The translations under genes and the position numbers were made by a program. A stretch of 64,000 nucleotides of DNA, taken from Monomorium pharaonis. Its lineage: Eukaryota > Arthropoda > Insecta > Hymenoptera > Formicidae. Below the pieces are notes generated by a model. The model ran no database searches. It saw only the letters and a list, made by a program, of their open reading frames with translations, and was not told the origin of the DNA. Positions 1 through 14,600 of the stretch are shown here, piece after piece; position 1 is the first letter of the stretch, and each line of letters starts with the position of its first letter. The DNA lies in assembly GCF_013373865.1 (NCBI RefSeq), contig NC_050467.1:22714996-22778995 (forward strand). Direction: 5' to 3'.

Positions 1-1276
1 TTTGGGGAAAAGTATGGAAAATATGCTTTATATTTTATTCTATCGTTAATACAATATTATTAATACAAATTAATACAGTCTACATAATTTCATGTACAAT
101 GTTAAGTAAAAATTGCTTACGTTTAAATACTAAAATAAAAATAATAGAAATGGAGAAATCTGTGACTGACACATAGAAAGCAGACTTAGTCTAGATTTCA
201 GCTAGAAATCAAGTGGCTCATATCAGATAATATTGTAACGCGTCAATTTGTGTGCATATAATTAAGATAAATGGCATTTATAATTGGCATATAATTGACG
301 TAAACTATAATTTTGTCTAAAAGTCGATTTGATCGAATTTTCACTCAGTCGCATCAATTGAAGGCGCAAAAATAACCGCGTAAATCTCGTTCGTTTTATT
401 AATTGAATGAATAGAGGAATTTTAGATCCGCGATGGAAAAAGATTAACGTTAAGTGATGAAGGGAGTTACAAAATATTTATTTATTGCTTTCAATGAAAT
501 ACCATCCTACTTTAATGTAATAAATATCGTATGTATTGATACCCTATATATATTAAACGCATAACGTACTTTGCGCGCATAGTTTCAATTCTTGAGATAT
601 GGAATTATTGCGTGAGTTGTTTTCGTATTGATATTCATAGAATGTTTATGTAATCCGAGCGTAATAAGTATTTGAATTCCTCTAAATATCGCACAACGTG
701 ACGATGCGTTAGTTTCTCTCAACAAATTGTATACCGTGTCGTTTGGCGCCAGATCGGCGTTATTGTATTGAGGACTTTATCACGAGGACCCTATCGGTCG
801 CATTCTAATATTAAAATACGAGTGCAACGTCCGCGATACCAGAAGACGCGCTTCGATGCGCGCCCTACAGGATTCGCGTTATTACCGATACACACAGAAT
901 GGAACAGAAAGCTAAATACGTATTTCGCGTTTGAAGAACAAGTCTTCTCTTGAGAAATAAAATGTTATTTTATAACCTGCCGTAGTTACTGTTATCATTA
1001 TTAAGGATATAAACAATTTAAGTAAAGTATAATAATTTAGTGAAGCATTACACATTATTTTCTATGTGACAGTAAAGATTTAATTGCTATTAAAGTAAAA
1101 AATTTAATTAAATTGAGTAAATGAGTGAGACTAAAGTAAAATATATGTTACATGATGTCATATATAAATTTACAGAATGCCTACATGGAAAGAGATAAGA
1201 AAAGCTTAGCTTTAAATCAGATAAATTCAACTGCTAAAAGAAAAGAAACCGTGAGAATATTGCACGTTTTCCTTCT

Positions 1277-1280
<4 letters not shown>

Positions 1281-1321
<41 letters not shown>
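1281..1321 (+). repeat. (TC)20 microsatellite
   Basis: Pure TC run preceded by a T/C-rich lead-in. It produces an Arg-Glu run on the minus strand that is not a gene. Confidence 0.97.
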
Positions 1322-1323
<2 letters not shown>

Positions 1324-3385
1324 TTTCGTAGGCGGCTGTCTCCCCAGCAATAGAAATATTTCGCTCGCCTGTTTGTCCGTCAATATTATTACGCAACGAG
1401 TCGCCTACGGTGCCTTGTGCCACTTTCTTTACTCGATGCATTTGAAATAGCATTTTAACGGGCTTCCTACTTGACCATTCCGAGAAAATGGTGTTTTGTC
1501 ATTAAAAAAAAAACATGTTTTGTTTTATTTTGCAAATTCAATTTTCGCACAACATTGTTGTTAATTTCGATTGCGCCAATAGAAGGTAAAATAATGTAAT
1601 ACGCCTCACCTTTTGTTTTACACGTTAAAAAAATATTTTTTATTAGCTTTATTAATTAAAAACAGTGATGTGACGCGCCTGATTTGTGGGCCTGCGGAAA
1701 ATTTTATTTATATTATAATAGAATTATGTAGGAAAATGTATATTTGCTTGTTTTAAATAGCAAATGTTAATTAATTCAGAAGCACGTGAAGACTGTCAGT
1801 TATAGTTACATCAGCGCGTACACATATACTGCACACACAATCGATATTATCGCGATTAGTCATTAACAGAAAATCACGTGACGACGGGGCTTTAACCCTG
1901 CGCCGCAGACAACGCGATGTTTTGTTGGTTTCGGTTTATGAAAGTACGAACTCGAGCGACAGTTTGCCCACGCGGGAACAAATGCGTCACGCTGTACGCA
2001 TTCAATTATCATCCTTCCGAAGACTCGATGAGTCCCTGAATAATGAGGGAAAGTGATGTATATTTAATTTCTGAATATAATTTGTATAATTTACTCCAAT
2101 TCTCTTTGATGCACATTCACGTGACGACGAGCACTCTGTGCTTCTGCACTTGAAGAATCACACTTTTGTCTCCCCGTGAGAAATACTTAAAAAGACGCAA
2201 TTCCTCGTCCGTTCGTAAGCGCGAACCTATCTGTCCGCGCTCGTTGTAAACAATGACTTCGTGTCCGACCCAGATTCTAAGCCCACGTAGAAAGCGGACT
2301 CGCTTGCATAATCCTAAGTACCCCGCGCGCACAGTTATATGCATTCGTTCCCTCGCGTGTCGTAGTCGGCGCAGACGGATTGCACACCTGTGTATATGCG
2401 TCACCTATACACCTACGCGCTCGTCTGGTTTCAGTACCGTTGTTGAATTGATCGCCGGGCACAATTGGGCACAGGTACTTTGAATGCGGAACGTGAAACG
2501 CGAAAATTTTTATTTGGTTCGATAATTTAATTGACTTTGATAATCTAATAAACAAAAAATGATAGCGATGATAACAATGAACAAAAAGATGTATATTATT
2601 AGAACTAAAACCGAAAATTTTCTTTGAGGCTTAAATGATCATGTGATAGGATGTCCGATTATTGGATGATAAACATGAAAGATATTTTTTTAGAATATTT
2701 ATACGATAATAATATTTTATTCGACGCGTCATATAAAGATATGAAAGTATAACTATTTCATCACTACAAGATAGAACGTAAAGAACAACGATTAGATTTT
2801 CTTAAGTAACATTTGAGAATTAGAAAACGGTAAGATATTACAAGAAAACGTGTATAAATAGTTAAACTCTCACAATATTTATTGTAATAATATATGGAAA
2901 TAAACAGAATATGCAATAAAATATATTGAAAATAATAAATCAAAGTGAAAAAATATATACATGTTGCAATTACGTTAAATTAAGGCATAAAAAATAAAAA
3001 TGTAAAAAATTTCTTATTTCTTTCAATTTGTTAAATCTTTCCTTCTGAATATATAAATATTTGGCTATTTCAACTTTCAGAAACATTACATTTCAAAAAA
3101 ATTATATTTAAGTGCGAACAAAATTTATTTGGTTTCAAAGTCGAAGTTTAGTTTTTGCAATCTATTAATAATTCTTGTTATTATCATATTATCATTCTGT
3201 TTAGCCGTACTTTGCCATTTCTCTAGTATACTCTATCACGTTCGAGTATACTCTACGATGTACTGTGTATGCATCTTCCTCGTCTGTCGATATCTAGGAG
3301 GGAAGAAGCGTTCCCGTTAGCTCAGCACTTTCACCCGGATCATCACGACCCAGATGATTGCGTTCCTCTAACGGTGCGGAGTATC

Positions 3386-3391
<6 letters not shown>

Positions 3392-3416
<25 letters not shown>

Positions 3417-3417
3417 T
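3392..3417 (+). repeat. (CT)13 microsatellite
   Basis: Pure CT run just before the CpG-rich, purine-rich block at 3440-4020. Confidence 0.95.
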
Positions 3418-3440
3418 TGTTTTTATCAACCTTGCGAAAA

Positions 3441-4190
3441 ACTTTTCCACCCAGAAACTTCAAACTTCTCCATTCGAGCGGACAATGTGAAAATCGCGCT
3501 CGGGCACAATTCGCGGTGTTTTCAACTCGCGAGAGAGCGAGGGACGAAGCGTAGCGAGCGGCGGTGAGCTGGCTCATCGGGAGGAACGGAGCGAGAGAAG
3601 AGAGCACATGGACGCGAAAGGTGGGACGAGGGGAGGAGGAACGAGAGGGAGAGACGGCCGAGAAAACAGGTTTCCTGGCGGACCAGGCGACCAACCGTCG
3701 GCCGGAGACCCAGGTCACTCACCCAGATTCTACAAACAACCAAACACCGTCCATCCTCCGCCCGTTTTACCATCCCGTCCAGCTCCATAGCGCGACGCTT
3801 CTCTTGTTCGTTACTCTCCTCTCCCGTCCCTGCGCTACGAATCTTCTGATTTTGCACCTCCGCGCGGGAAGCATCGCCGCGTTTGGAAGATTCTGACAAG
3901 CGAGGCCAGGCGGCTCACCGGGGTCTTCGGCATGCATGGCGCCGAAGACGACGGCGGGAGTTGGAACAAGAGAAAAGGGAAAGAGAGTGGGAGGGAGAGA
4001 CAAGGAGGGAACAAGAGGAGGGAATGATGGTTAGACGTAGGGATAACTACAGAGAAAACCCGATGACACGATGTCTACGAGACATGACCCTCTTCAAGGT
4101 TACGACTGGTGGATTCGCCTTCACGTTGATTTCTCGTGACGGCTCGTTCTCACGTGGCATTGTATTGGGACAGGCGCTGTCGTGATGGTG
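3441..4190. other. CpG-rich, purine-skewed block
   Basis: GC- and CpG-rich with long purine runs (3540-3665, 3960-4035). Overlapping open frames occur on both strands, which is expected of GC-rich non-coding DNA. It could be a promoter or leader, but I see no diagnostic core elements. Confidence 0.45.
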
Positions 4191-4906
4191 AATTGTCAAA
4201 CTTCAACTGGCTTTGAGAAAACGGAATGTAGTCATATCGACCTGTCATAACATTTCTGCGCGACACTTGGGGCCTTATGAAAATACATTCTGCATATCGC
4301 ATATTCAGTTTTGATGATGTTTGAGGGTTTTTAATATTAGCATAAGAAAAGCAACGCCTTTGCTTGGGTTTATGACAAGATATGCAGAGTATTTTACAAT
4401 TTTTTTATTGTAGTTCCAATGACACTCCTGACTAAATTTTACGACTTTCATTTTTCTGTTAGAAAATCTCGACAATAAATAGATATCTTTTGCATCTCGT
4501 AATTTTTAATTTTTCTGATAAAATATCTTTACTATTGAACCTTGAGGAATCGCAAAAGAGTTGCTTAAATTTATATAAATAAATTTTATAATATTATTAA
4601 GAAACCCTATTATTAAAATTAGATTTGTTCCGGAGTACTCTGTACGTTGCTGGGATATTTGCATTTAAATAAAACTGATTTTGACGAAATGAAGTATTCG
4701 AATACTCTCAAAGACAACTGCAAATTGTCATTTACATAGGAAGTTATTTCAGGTATCGATGTGCGAGAAAGAGAGAGAGATAGAGAGAGAGAGTTTGATC
4801 TATTGCGCGTAACTGTATGACAGAATTTAATTTCTCTTTCTGAAATCGCACAAACGAAAAGAAAGAAATTGAAATAAAAGTAATCGAGGATCTTTTGTTC
4901 CCTCGC

Positions 4907-4910
<4 letters not shown>

Positions 4911-4957
<47 letters not shown>
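4911..4957 (+). repeat. (CT)23 microsatellite
   Basis: Pure CT run. A shorter interrupted GA run lies 120 bases upstream at 4767-4795. Confidence 0.96.
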
Positions 4958-4960
<3 letters not shown>

Positions 4961-7058
4961 GTCGATCAATGTTCTATTGTGAACACCGCTGTGGGGATAT
5001 AACGCGGCTCATAGCATGTCTTCTCGAATCGCGGGACGAGACGAGTGAGTTGCATATAACGCACGTGCGCGCGCGACATTCGCTTTTTATTTTGTTTTAG
5101 ATTTCTATCAGTCTCACGAATAATAGAAGAGAATCCGCGATACCATCATGACATTTCGGTCGCGCGAGGCTCTGGAGCCTTTAATGTCGACGCGACCGCG
5201 GTTCCAGGCTCGAGTATGCGAATCTATAATACGTTGGTATGGCATGCATTAACGAGGCGCATGCTATTGCCGCGGTATTAAAATTGAATACCGCATGCAG
5301 CACGGCGCGGCGTAATACCTACTCAACGAGTTATACATTCATCGATCCTTTAATTGTATTGGCGAGTAATCCTTCAATTAACGTCGATAATATCTGTATG
5401 TTGACTTACAAACGAAATCCCGCGCCGCGTATCATATAAATAAATGCGCATTGAAACTGAGATTAAGTCATTAATAAAAGTTATATGGAGGTTTTGCGCA
5501 TTACCCGATTTATCTCAATGTACACACACTTTTCACAAGGACGACTGGATTTTAAGCGCATTGTCAGCTGCATATATTTGATATGCAAACCTCTTTTTTT
5601 TGCCGAAAGCGCGATAGCACGTCGCATAAGAGGCGTAATCCGCGATTGCGCTTGAATGGAAACAGATGTAATGTTGAATTTGCAGGCACGATGAATAATT
5701 GATTGTTTCATAATTATTTTGGGTGTATCGCAGATTTTAATGCGCGTCGTTTCCGACTTGCATAGTTTAACGTTGAGAATATTGGAACGATAAAAATTAT
5801 TAAGTCTCCGAAATAAACACCGGATATTGAACTTTTAAATGATAAAATTGTATTCTTATCATCTGCCCCACGCCGTGAGATTACGTTTCCATTCTTAGCA
5901 AAATTTAAGTCATGCAGATAACGACGGAACGACGCGTGCACATTTCGGGACAAATTCGTTATTGCTCCGTGCTTTGCTTTATCTGCTTGGATTTTTTTTA
6001 AATATCGAATGTACACATACGCATACATATACACACACACACACATATATGCATACATACGTGCGCGTATCTATACATATCGCGAAATCTCGGGGAATCT
6101 CGCGTTGCCGCGGCTCGGCCCTCCCGATTTCATTTGTCTCTTTATCTGAACGCGTGCCAAATTCCACGCCGACCCGCTGCGATAACGATAACGTATCGCT
6201 CATTGCTTAACTTATCTTGTCGACCTCTTTGCCCTCGTATTTTATGCGTCTCCTGTTGTCGACGTCGTTAAGACAGAGATCTCATGGATCTATTGCGTAG
6301 ATGCGTGACTTTCGAAAGTCGCGCGAGATGCGAGAGACGCCGCGTAGCGCGCTCGTGATTGTAAACCTCCTTATTAATCTACCGTAGAATGTGCTCTTTT
6401 AGGCATGGGGGGCACGTTCTTTATTGCTTACGAAAGAATGTTGTTTCGTTCGCACGTACAGTTAAATCAAGGCTCATTCTGAAATTGGAGCCGAATATTT
6501 TAGTAGTTTCTCGAGCCACCTGTACATTCTCACGATACCTTTGAGAGTACTTCCTTTTCCGTATATCCTCTCTCTCTATTATTTTTTTATTAATTACTTA
6601 ATTAAATTGTTAATTATTTCATTTTAATTAATTGACAAAATAATATATTTACCAATCAGTTTAGCTACCGTTGCTAGAAAAAGAGTCCAGTCTGATATAT
6701 CGCATTTAAAAATAATTAATGGGTTTCGAAAGTTTCGCGGTTACATAATTTACCTGTCGAATTTTTAATTTGGACGTTTCTACCAAGCTATATCTACATT
6801 TCTATGAATCATTCGGTTAAATAATCACGCGAGTGCTGCCGTTTTCGACTAACGAAGCTTCCGCAGGAAAATAAAACTAATGAATCTTTAAATATCGACG
6901 TGAACATACACCTGTGCTGCACTCGCTTTTCGCTCGCATGCACGAGTCCGACGTCCGTTCTTTCGCGTAACCTTTGCTCGGCACGAGGAAGCGCTCCTTC
7001 GGAGAGCACAAATAGGTCAGGCAGGCTATTAGAGTGCCGGGACACGATAGACGTGTGT

Positions 7059-7059
<1 letters not shown>

Positions 7060-7092
<33 letters not shown>

Positions 7093-7093
7093 T
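7060..7093 (+). repeat. TC-rich microsatellite
   Basis: TC run with one TTT interruption, ending in CCC. Confidence 0.9.
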
Positions 7094-7205
7094 GTTCCTT
7101 TCTCTACCAGTCGTCCGATCGTCGTGGTCCATTAAAGACATCACTTAGCTGACGTTGGGGTGCGCTTAAGTGCCGCGTTATTTTTCGCGCATTGTATCTC
7201 ACGCC

Positions 7206-7236
7206 GCTGCTGCTGGTGCTGCTGCTGCTGCTGGTG
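7206..7236 (+). repeat. Interrupted (GCT) trinucleotide repeat
   Basis: Three GCT units, a GGT interruption and five more units. Frames across it read poly-Ala, poly-Leu or, on the minus strand, Gln-rich. The Leu-rich frame resembles a signal-peptide core followed by PQTYA but has no ATG. Confidence 0.85.
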
Positions 7237-9110
7237 CCGCAGACCTACGCGGAGATACGAAAACACGCGTCTGGAACACGTACTGGTCACGCCTCGCACA
7301 GCAGAAATGCAGCAACTGCGCAGCGTGCGGTGCAAGGTGCACGGGGTGTGATTCCGTGAATAATCTCAGTGCAAACAATCACCCAGAGACGTCTGGCCGT
7401 TACGTCGTTTCGAAAGCATTTCGATTATTTGTTTTTGGCATTTGTAACAAATTACTGTTTGCGCGGGGCAACTTGGTCTTACGATAAATAGTTGCGCGCG
7501 TCATTAGACTCCTACAATGGATTTTAGTCCAATTTAAATCCAGCATGTCCAAACGTTCGTAATAATAGACTAAATGGGCACCGAACAAAAGAAGCGTGCA
7601 TATGAATTTGATAACAGGCACCGTGCACGTATTTCGAGCACAAACGTATTTCCGCTCGCAAACAAAGTTGCGCCGACGATACGTTATTTTTATGCAATGT
7701 AGAATCGAGGGTTTTTTTTTTCTATCCTTCGCATCCGCGAGTTACGCACGCGGACGTCGGCTGGCCGGTGGTATTTATTTTATGCCTGCAAATAGATCGG
7801 CTTGGCTTGGTTAAAATCAAGAAGGCACTGAGTCTACCTCGACCGTGAGCTAAAAATAACGTTCTTTTGCAAATGACATTTTAAAATTAAGGTGCACGAC
7901 GAACGGAGTGCGAGGGTGAAAAGGGAGCGAAAAGGAAAAGGATAGAGCGAGAGAGACGCGCACTCTTTTTATGGACGCGCGGCACTTTTAATGAGTTCCC
8001 GTCATTCCTCTCCCGCTCGCCGCATCTGTTTCGCGAATTCAACGTCCTTGGGCTGACGACCCGATGACGTAGCTCATATCGGCGTTACGAGGTCGCCGAT
8101 GAACGGCATCGCAATCTTCGCCGTGCGATCGGCCGCATGCACGCATCGTTCGAACGGGGTTTTTGGAACATCGAGGTATACGTATACCGTTCAATCGTAT
8201 AAAACGGGCATTTTGTGCGGAAACGGTTATACACACTCTCGTTAAATATCGATAGCACAACGCTCTCGTCTCCGTCATCGGGGAATCATCGCTGGGAAAT
8301 GTAATAAACGTGACGAAAAATGGAATGCACAAATTAAATGTTTAAAAAATTATTGCTTTGATCAGCGCATTTGGTTATATAAAGGCAGCGAAATTGACAT
8401 GACGTTTTGACGTGACGTTTTTGATGGGCGTTGGAAAATAATAACTTGCATAATGTAGAGTTTTGAGGATACAACGGGAATAAAACTGCTTAAAAATTTA
8501 TCTGCTGTAACGATCACTTCATTAAGCTCTTTGCCAATCGAATCATTTTGCTCGCGTTCCTATTTCGGTAAAGTAAGTATATACACTCGAGAAAATGAAC
8601 TTGCAACTTTAACAAAAAAATTATATGTGTGTGTAAAAATTAGGTGGATAAATGATTAGCAAATACTGTGATATGTATTGTATTTAATCAATTTAATAGG
8701 AGCAGAATTTACAAATTCTAATACGCGACAGTCAAAATTCTAGCAGGACACACAAAAATTAGCGATACGATTTTGGTTGTGACGATCAAGAAATGCCGTC
8801 TGTATCGGCGAAGAAAGATTTTTTTTTGGATGTAGAGAGTGTTCATAACGTTTACTCCACGGAATTATACTTTTTGATTCCGCGCGAGGATTACAAAAAT
8901 CGTTGCCGCAAAAATTGTAAGTTGGCAGAATCCGATCTTGCTGACCATAAACCATAGTAAGCGTAAAACGTGAGGGGACAAGAAACGTCGACGTGGGGTA
9001 TTCGCGCTCGATGCACGTGCGGCTTCAAGTGTGCGTACAGGTATTCGGGATACAGTTAGTCGACCTTGCGGCGCGTTCGGCGACTCTAAAATAAAAAGAA
9101 CCGACAACGC

Positions 9111-9760
9111 CGACGCTCGTCCGCGCGTATTTTCTCCGCGTCTCCTGAGTCTCCTCCTCCTTCTCGTGTGAGGTCTACCGCCGATGCGTTTTTCTAAATA
9201 GCCAACGAGAAGGAGTGCCAGCGAGAAGTAGGTGCGACAAGAGGTACCGGGGGGGGAGGAGGGGAGAAAGGCTCGTGGCGCCTTTCGAACTCTTACGTCT
9301 TCCTGTGCGGTCTACTATAATTTTATCGCGGCGCAAATAAAATTCATCTGGCCGGCAACGGCACGCTCGTCTTTTTCCTCTCGCTTGGAAACATCGATGC
9401 CGCATCGGGAGTCTCGTCTGCATCCGCGAGAGATGTTATCGTCTATCGTTAGCCACCGCGAATCGCAAACACTCCACTTCGATCCACGTCGAAGGAAGGA
9501 AGGAACGAACGAACGAACGAACGACCCGTCCAGCTGCGTAATTTATCTTCCATTGTTGGTTTTCGTTATTTTCCCCGGGCCGTCATTTTTCGTGAGTCTT
9601 CGACGTAACGTCGGAGTTACGGGTTCCGTTGTTTTTCTACTGCGCTATTGCTCCACGCATCCCTCCCTTTTCCTCGTCGCGATCTATCAATTTATTTCCG
9701 CGGAGATATCCCTCGCCATTTATCTCCGATCGTGTGTGAATCACATCGGCGCCTAGCTGT
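9111..9760. other. CpG-rich block
   Basis: GC-rich with a G8/GGGG run at 9249-9264 and the AGGA/ACGA repeat. The open frame of 174 codons across it has no recognised content. Confidence 0.45.
9492..9523 (+). repeat. (AGGA)3 plus (ACGA)5 tetranucleotide repeat
   Basis: Two adjoining related tetranucleotide runs in the CpG-rich block at 9120-9760. Confidence 0.85.
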
Positions 9761-11606
9761 GCGTTAAAAAAAAAAAAATGTGCAACGTGCAATTTCAGCA
9801 ATATCTTTACATCCACCGGCGCTACACGGGAGATATCGAATGCGGTATCGAACGATCATTTCGCGCGTACGGATCACGCGTTGAAAATTATTGACTGTGC
9901 GGACTTGGTTGCTTTCCCTGACGTTGCCGCGTCAAACGACTTGAGATGTCAGAGAGCTGCCGTGCAATAGTTATAAAATATCACAAATGTACAAAATGTC
10001 GCGGTAAATTATTCATGCAAGTAATTTTCATAGCGGAGCGGAGAGAAGTAATTACTTGGCGGCAGCTTAGATTTTTTTTTAATGGCATGAATATCAAACG
10101 TAGGTTTAGTAATTAATACCGCGTCGCTGCGAAAAGGCAGCTATTCGCGCACTTTGAATTTTCCTTATTTAAACGTCGAGGGGAATATATTCGCAGAAAT
10201 TAATATGCGTAAAATTTCACGAGGACGACAAAACTCATGAGAGTTTAAAGTTGATTGCTATTTAACGAACGTTTTATTTGTGTCGGCGTTTTTACTTTAA
10301 ATTTTAGACGTGCGTGTATCAAGTGATGTCCAAATTAAATTTGTAATAAATTAATTTGGCGTCTTTATTTTTCTAAAAGTATTTTTTAAATGTAGAAGAG
10401 AAAAGCGATTTATCAAATTCAATGGAATATAAATTTATATTATTTACCGATAAGATTTGGGATTTCTGAATCCGTCTTTACCTTAGTAATGCACATAATA
10501 TTTTTTCCATTACGGCCTTGCACTTTTATCATCGCTACACTTCTACGCTGCTTTCTTTCGACGCGTCCTCCTCAAAATACGCTCATTGAACAGAACACAA
10601 CGAGTAAACAGACAGACATATGAATTCGCATGACGCAGCGTGCGCATCCACTTTGCACCTTCTTGATGCGAACACGGCAAAAAGCCGCAGTCATCGCTAA
10701 ATTTAAAAACATATCCTTCGGGTTAGATCGGCGTGCGATCAACACAATATCACTTTCGCACTCTCGCGTATCTCCCGTATCGGCAGGCCGTCGCGAAGAC
10801 TTCTCCTCTCCGACTTCCTCTCTCGCGATATTCCACACGGCTCTATCATAGAACGCTTTACTTTCTGAGGTAGGAAGGACGCGGGTTATCTCGCATCGAC
10901 GATACTCCGTCGCCGATAACGGCGGCTCTTATCGGCGTTAGAGATTTTCTTTACACAACGTATGTACGTGCGTGTCTGCCTGTATGTATGTATGTACTCG
11001 CGAGGTGTACATGCGTACATACGCGATTATTTCCCCTGTCGACGTGCCGCATGCGAATGGTACGAAGGCGTACCGTCGGGGGCTGCACCCCAAACCGAGG
11101 GATTCAGTTCCGGTTTACGTGCACGCGTCGTATACGAGAGGACGCCGTGTGTGTGTGCGCGTGTGTGACCGCGCGCGCGCGCGAGAGTGGCACGCGGTTT
11201 TGTGCCCGTCCGTGTGTACAGCGGTCGGTATTATGTCACACGGTGTATCGGGGTCAGTGACCCTGACGTGTGCATCGAGCGTGCCCGACGACTCTTCGCG
11301 ACTTCCGTGCACGCACAACGGTTTAAGAACCACGAAAATTCGGCGGACCTGCACATACCGCGGTTGCATTCGACTGACGCATTTTCAAGTTGTGTATTTT
11401 TAGATCTTAGGTCAGGTTCTGCGTGGCTTAACAATTTTTTTTGTCAAGTACACATAAATATGCAGTATAATAGCGGTGATAATGTAGTTTTATATAAAAA
11501 GATTCATTCTTATATAATGTAAATTTTATATAAAATACTAAACGATGTATTTAAGCTACGCAGGAATGCAATAGGCTACATAATTTTCTATGAAATAGAC
11601 AACATT

Positions 11607-11627
11607 GCGCGCGCGCGCGCGTGCGCG
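11607..11627. repeat. Alternating CG tract
   Basis: A (GC)n run with one GT step, flanked by AT-rich sequence. Similar shorter runs lie at 11170-11183 and 35910-35922. Confidence 0.85.
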
Positions 11628-14600
11628 TTTCGTGTTAAGTAAATCTTAATAAAATTTCTTTACTATATTTTATTTTATTTTTTAAGTAGAAACGAGTTAT
11701 TAAATGCTATTCAATGGTTTACATTCCATTTCGATATATAAGAATCTTTAATTTTAAATCTTACTGCAAACGTAAGTGAAAATCGAATTAAGTTGCGTAT
11801 CAAATATTTGAAATTCGCATTCACATTTTGCTAGATAAATTTTATCGTACGAGCGCAAATATCGTACGTAGCAGGATCGTGACAGACTTTTATAAATTTT
11901 AAAGCGAGATATCTACGATTATGGAGAAAACGGCCTTTCATCGACCGATAATCTCGACGAAGCGATTAACCGAACATAATTTTTTGCGTTTCTTAAGTCG
12001 GTCACGCTAATTACACGCAACGGGCAAAATTTAATGGAATGCGATGAAGAACTGATTTTTACTCCGGTTTTTAAAGCTCACGAATTATTCCTGCGAAATT
12101 CGCGTATACACGTATAGGTAGGAAAAGAAAGAGGAGGAGATTTTCTATTTATATAAAAAGTCAAAAATATTTGGAATACTCGAGAGATAGATTAACTGCG
12201 TCCGCTCCAGTATCCCTCGCATACTTGTGATTTTTTTTTTCTTTGATTTTCGGGCAAGCAACGAATATATTTGAAACATATTTGACAACGGGTATCGATA
12301 GAGGAGGAATATTTTCGCGATGAGAGAGCGATCCGTCCGTGCATCCGAGGTCCCCTGGTGTGTCCATCGCGTTGGCGTGCCATCATTTGCGAGGCACGTG
12401 TATTATGCAAGTGCGACTTAATGTTAAGCTGCCGCAGAAATCCACGGCGTGCTAGTCACTTTCGCTTATTTCAGCGGCTATAAAGGTGTTGGATGAAAGT
12501 GTCAGGGCAAGTGAGTCACGCTCGGTGTGACAGCTGATTTCCACTAGACGCCATGCCGCTTTGCTAAAATTAAACGCAGCGATGCGGGTGTCTCGCGTAT
12601 TGAGCGGCTCTCTTTAATTATATTATTACGTTTAATATTATTAAAAGGATGCTCGAATTTCTATAAATTGCTCTAATTCGCTCTAAATCACAATCGTTGG
12701 TTTAATTCTTCGTATTAGAATTGTATAATTAATGCACTCTCATTTATTTTATATGCCAATGATAATTACATTAATTATTATATTCATCAATATTAAGTTT
12801 GCATTATTGCGTGCAAATTCAAAATGTATAATTTATCCATAATCACCGTAATAGACTGCCAAATAAATGAAAATAATAATTTACGAATTATCAAGTTACA
12901 AAAATTTATATTTGAAAAATAATATTTGCGTTATTTCTTATTTATCTGGAATTGTTATATTCTGGAGGATCAACTTTGCTATATAAATCTTGCTATACAT
13001 CAAATCAACGATGTATCTTTCAACCAAATTTAGTATCCAGAGTAAAAGCAGGTGAAAGGAAAGCAAATTTGCACTTGCACTCGAACGAAATTATTAATTA
13101 AGTCGGTGCAATTTTATTAATTGCTTTCTTCTGGTTTGCACTTCTGCGGACCTTCGTGCGATGGTCGCGCAAAAACAGGCTCGAATAACGATTAATAATG
13201 GCATCGCGCTTAGACGTTAATGTTCGGAAAAGCGTTACGATACGGCGCGTTGCATGTCGACGTTAATGCACATCGCGAGATTCTCGCGCAACGACGAACG
13301 CCGCGCGCAGCTTGGGCTCTGCGAGCTGCGTGTTTCTCTGATTGATTGTTTCACCTACATGCGCCGCAACGTCGCGACTTACGAGCCGGCTCGGCGCGAT
13401 CGTGCGCTGCTCCGTATTGCGCGCACGATTCTTCCGTCTTTCTCGGTTAGAACACGCGAGTGTTACATTACACGCGTAGTGCGCCTGTACTTTCGAGGGG
13501 GGAAAGAAACACGGGCGATTTGCGCCGGAGACCGTGTACGGACGGATGCTTCAGGCGATTTTCGAAAAATATACGCTCACCGTCACGTCGGGCTGATGGG
13601 ATTTATCCTCGCCCGTTGAACTTTTGCGAATTCGTCCGTGGTGCGTGCTGTTACGCACTATGATTTATGTACGAGGTGCCCGCGAACTTTTCCCTACAAC
13701 ACGTATATTATCTGTATTAGAAAGCGAGCAAAAAGAATGCACGCTAGATTATTAATTTCCAGTTGACAGCCTAATATAACATTCATCTTCTGGTGACGTG
13801 ATTCTCGGCAGTGGGTATAATACCCAAGGGATATACGAAACGTCATTATTTGATTAATTTACAGGGAATTTATAAATTATTGAAATGCACATTAATATTT
13901 AACATTTTTTACTCAAATATTATCAAAATATTTAGCTTTGAAATGAAGAATTGAATTAGCGATGACGGAAATTTTAACACTCCGCAATCTTTTTGATGCA
14001 CATTATATATTCCATTGATTACGCTACGTTCTTTTTACTGGTGCGCTGATGAACGTCGAGAACGAACATTCGCGCCTTTAATTGGTTCTACATAAAACAT
14101 CGTGTGTCGATCTACACCTGGTGTGACCTACTGGTCATTGTAACTGGCGTTGAGAAAGCGGAAGTGCGTTTTGAACAAGGTGAACGTTTGCTATTGAATA
14201 GCGATATAGCCGGAGGGAATGATGGATATTGGACAGGAAGAGCGGCGGAAAGAAACGGTAGAAAGAACGGCGAAGGTTGTTAGAAGTATAAAGATTTAAA
14301 AAGTGATAATAGCTTGCAAAAATAGAGAAAGATTTTTACATTAATTTTGCATGCGATAATGAGAGAGAGAAAGAGAGGGAAAGAAGCATACAAATCTTCT
14401 AGAATCTTTGCCTCTCATTGTTAGCTATAGATACTTGAAACATTAATATAAAGAAAATGATATGGTTCAATAGATATAAAGATATTTAAGTTTAATATTT
14501 TACAACGACTGAAATTAGAATGGACATAACATTTTCTTTTATTGTTACGACGTTTTATTAGTAAGAGAAACAAAATATAATGTCACACTTGTTAATATTC

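Larger units (their letters stand above)
1..3440. other. Non-coding AT-rich stretch
   Basis: No gene recognised. It contains the TC tract at 1281 and a mildly GC-richer patch at 2100-2470 whose open frames on both strands have no recognisable content. Confidence 0.7.
4191..9110. other. Non-coding stretch
   Basis: AT-rich with microsatellites at 4911, 7060 and 7206, a short CA run near 6030 and a CpG-richer patch at 7900-8160. No gene recognised. Confidence 0.65.

Noticed and set aside
1217..1453. Reading frames rich in Arg-Glu or Ser-Leu runs, here and at 3368-3718, 4619-4969, 30285-30497, 31934-32125, 32412-32816, 56308-56640
   Set aside because: They are translations of TC/GA microsatellites, with no other recognisable sequence and no splice context.
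8376..8384. TATATAAAG, TATA-box-like
   Set aside because: TATA-like strings are frequent in this AT-rich DNA and no transcript start or gene follows.
9232..9756. 174-codon open frame on +
   Set aside because: It lies in a CpG-rich block where stops are rare, starts without ATG, crosses a tetranucleotide repeat, and resembles no family known to me.
12478..12486. CTATAAAGG followed by a gtgagt donor-like site
   Set aside because: The combination is short and the sequence between has no start codon or coding frame.
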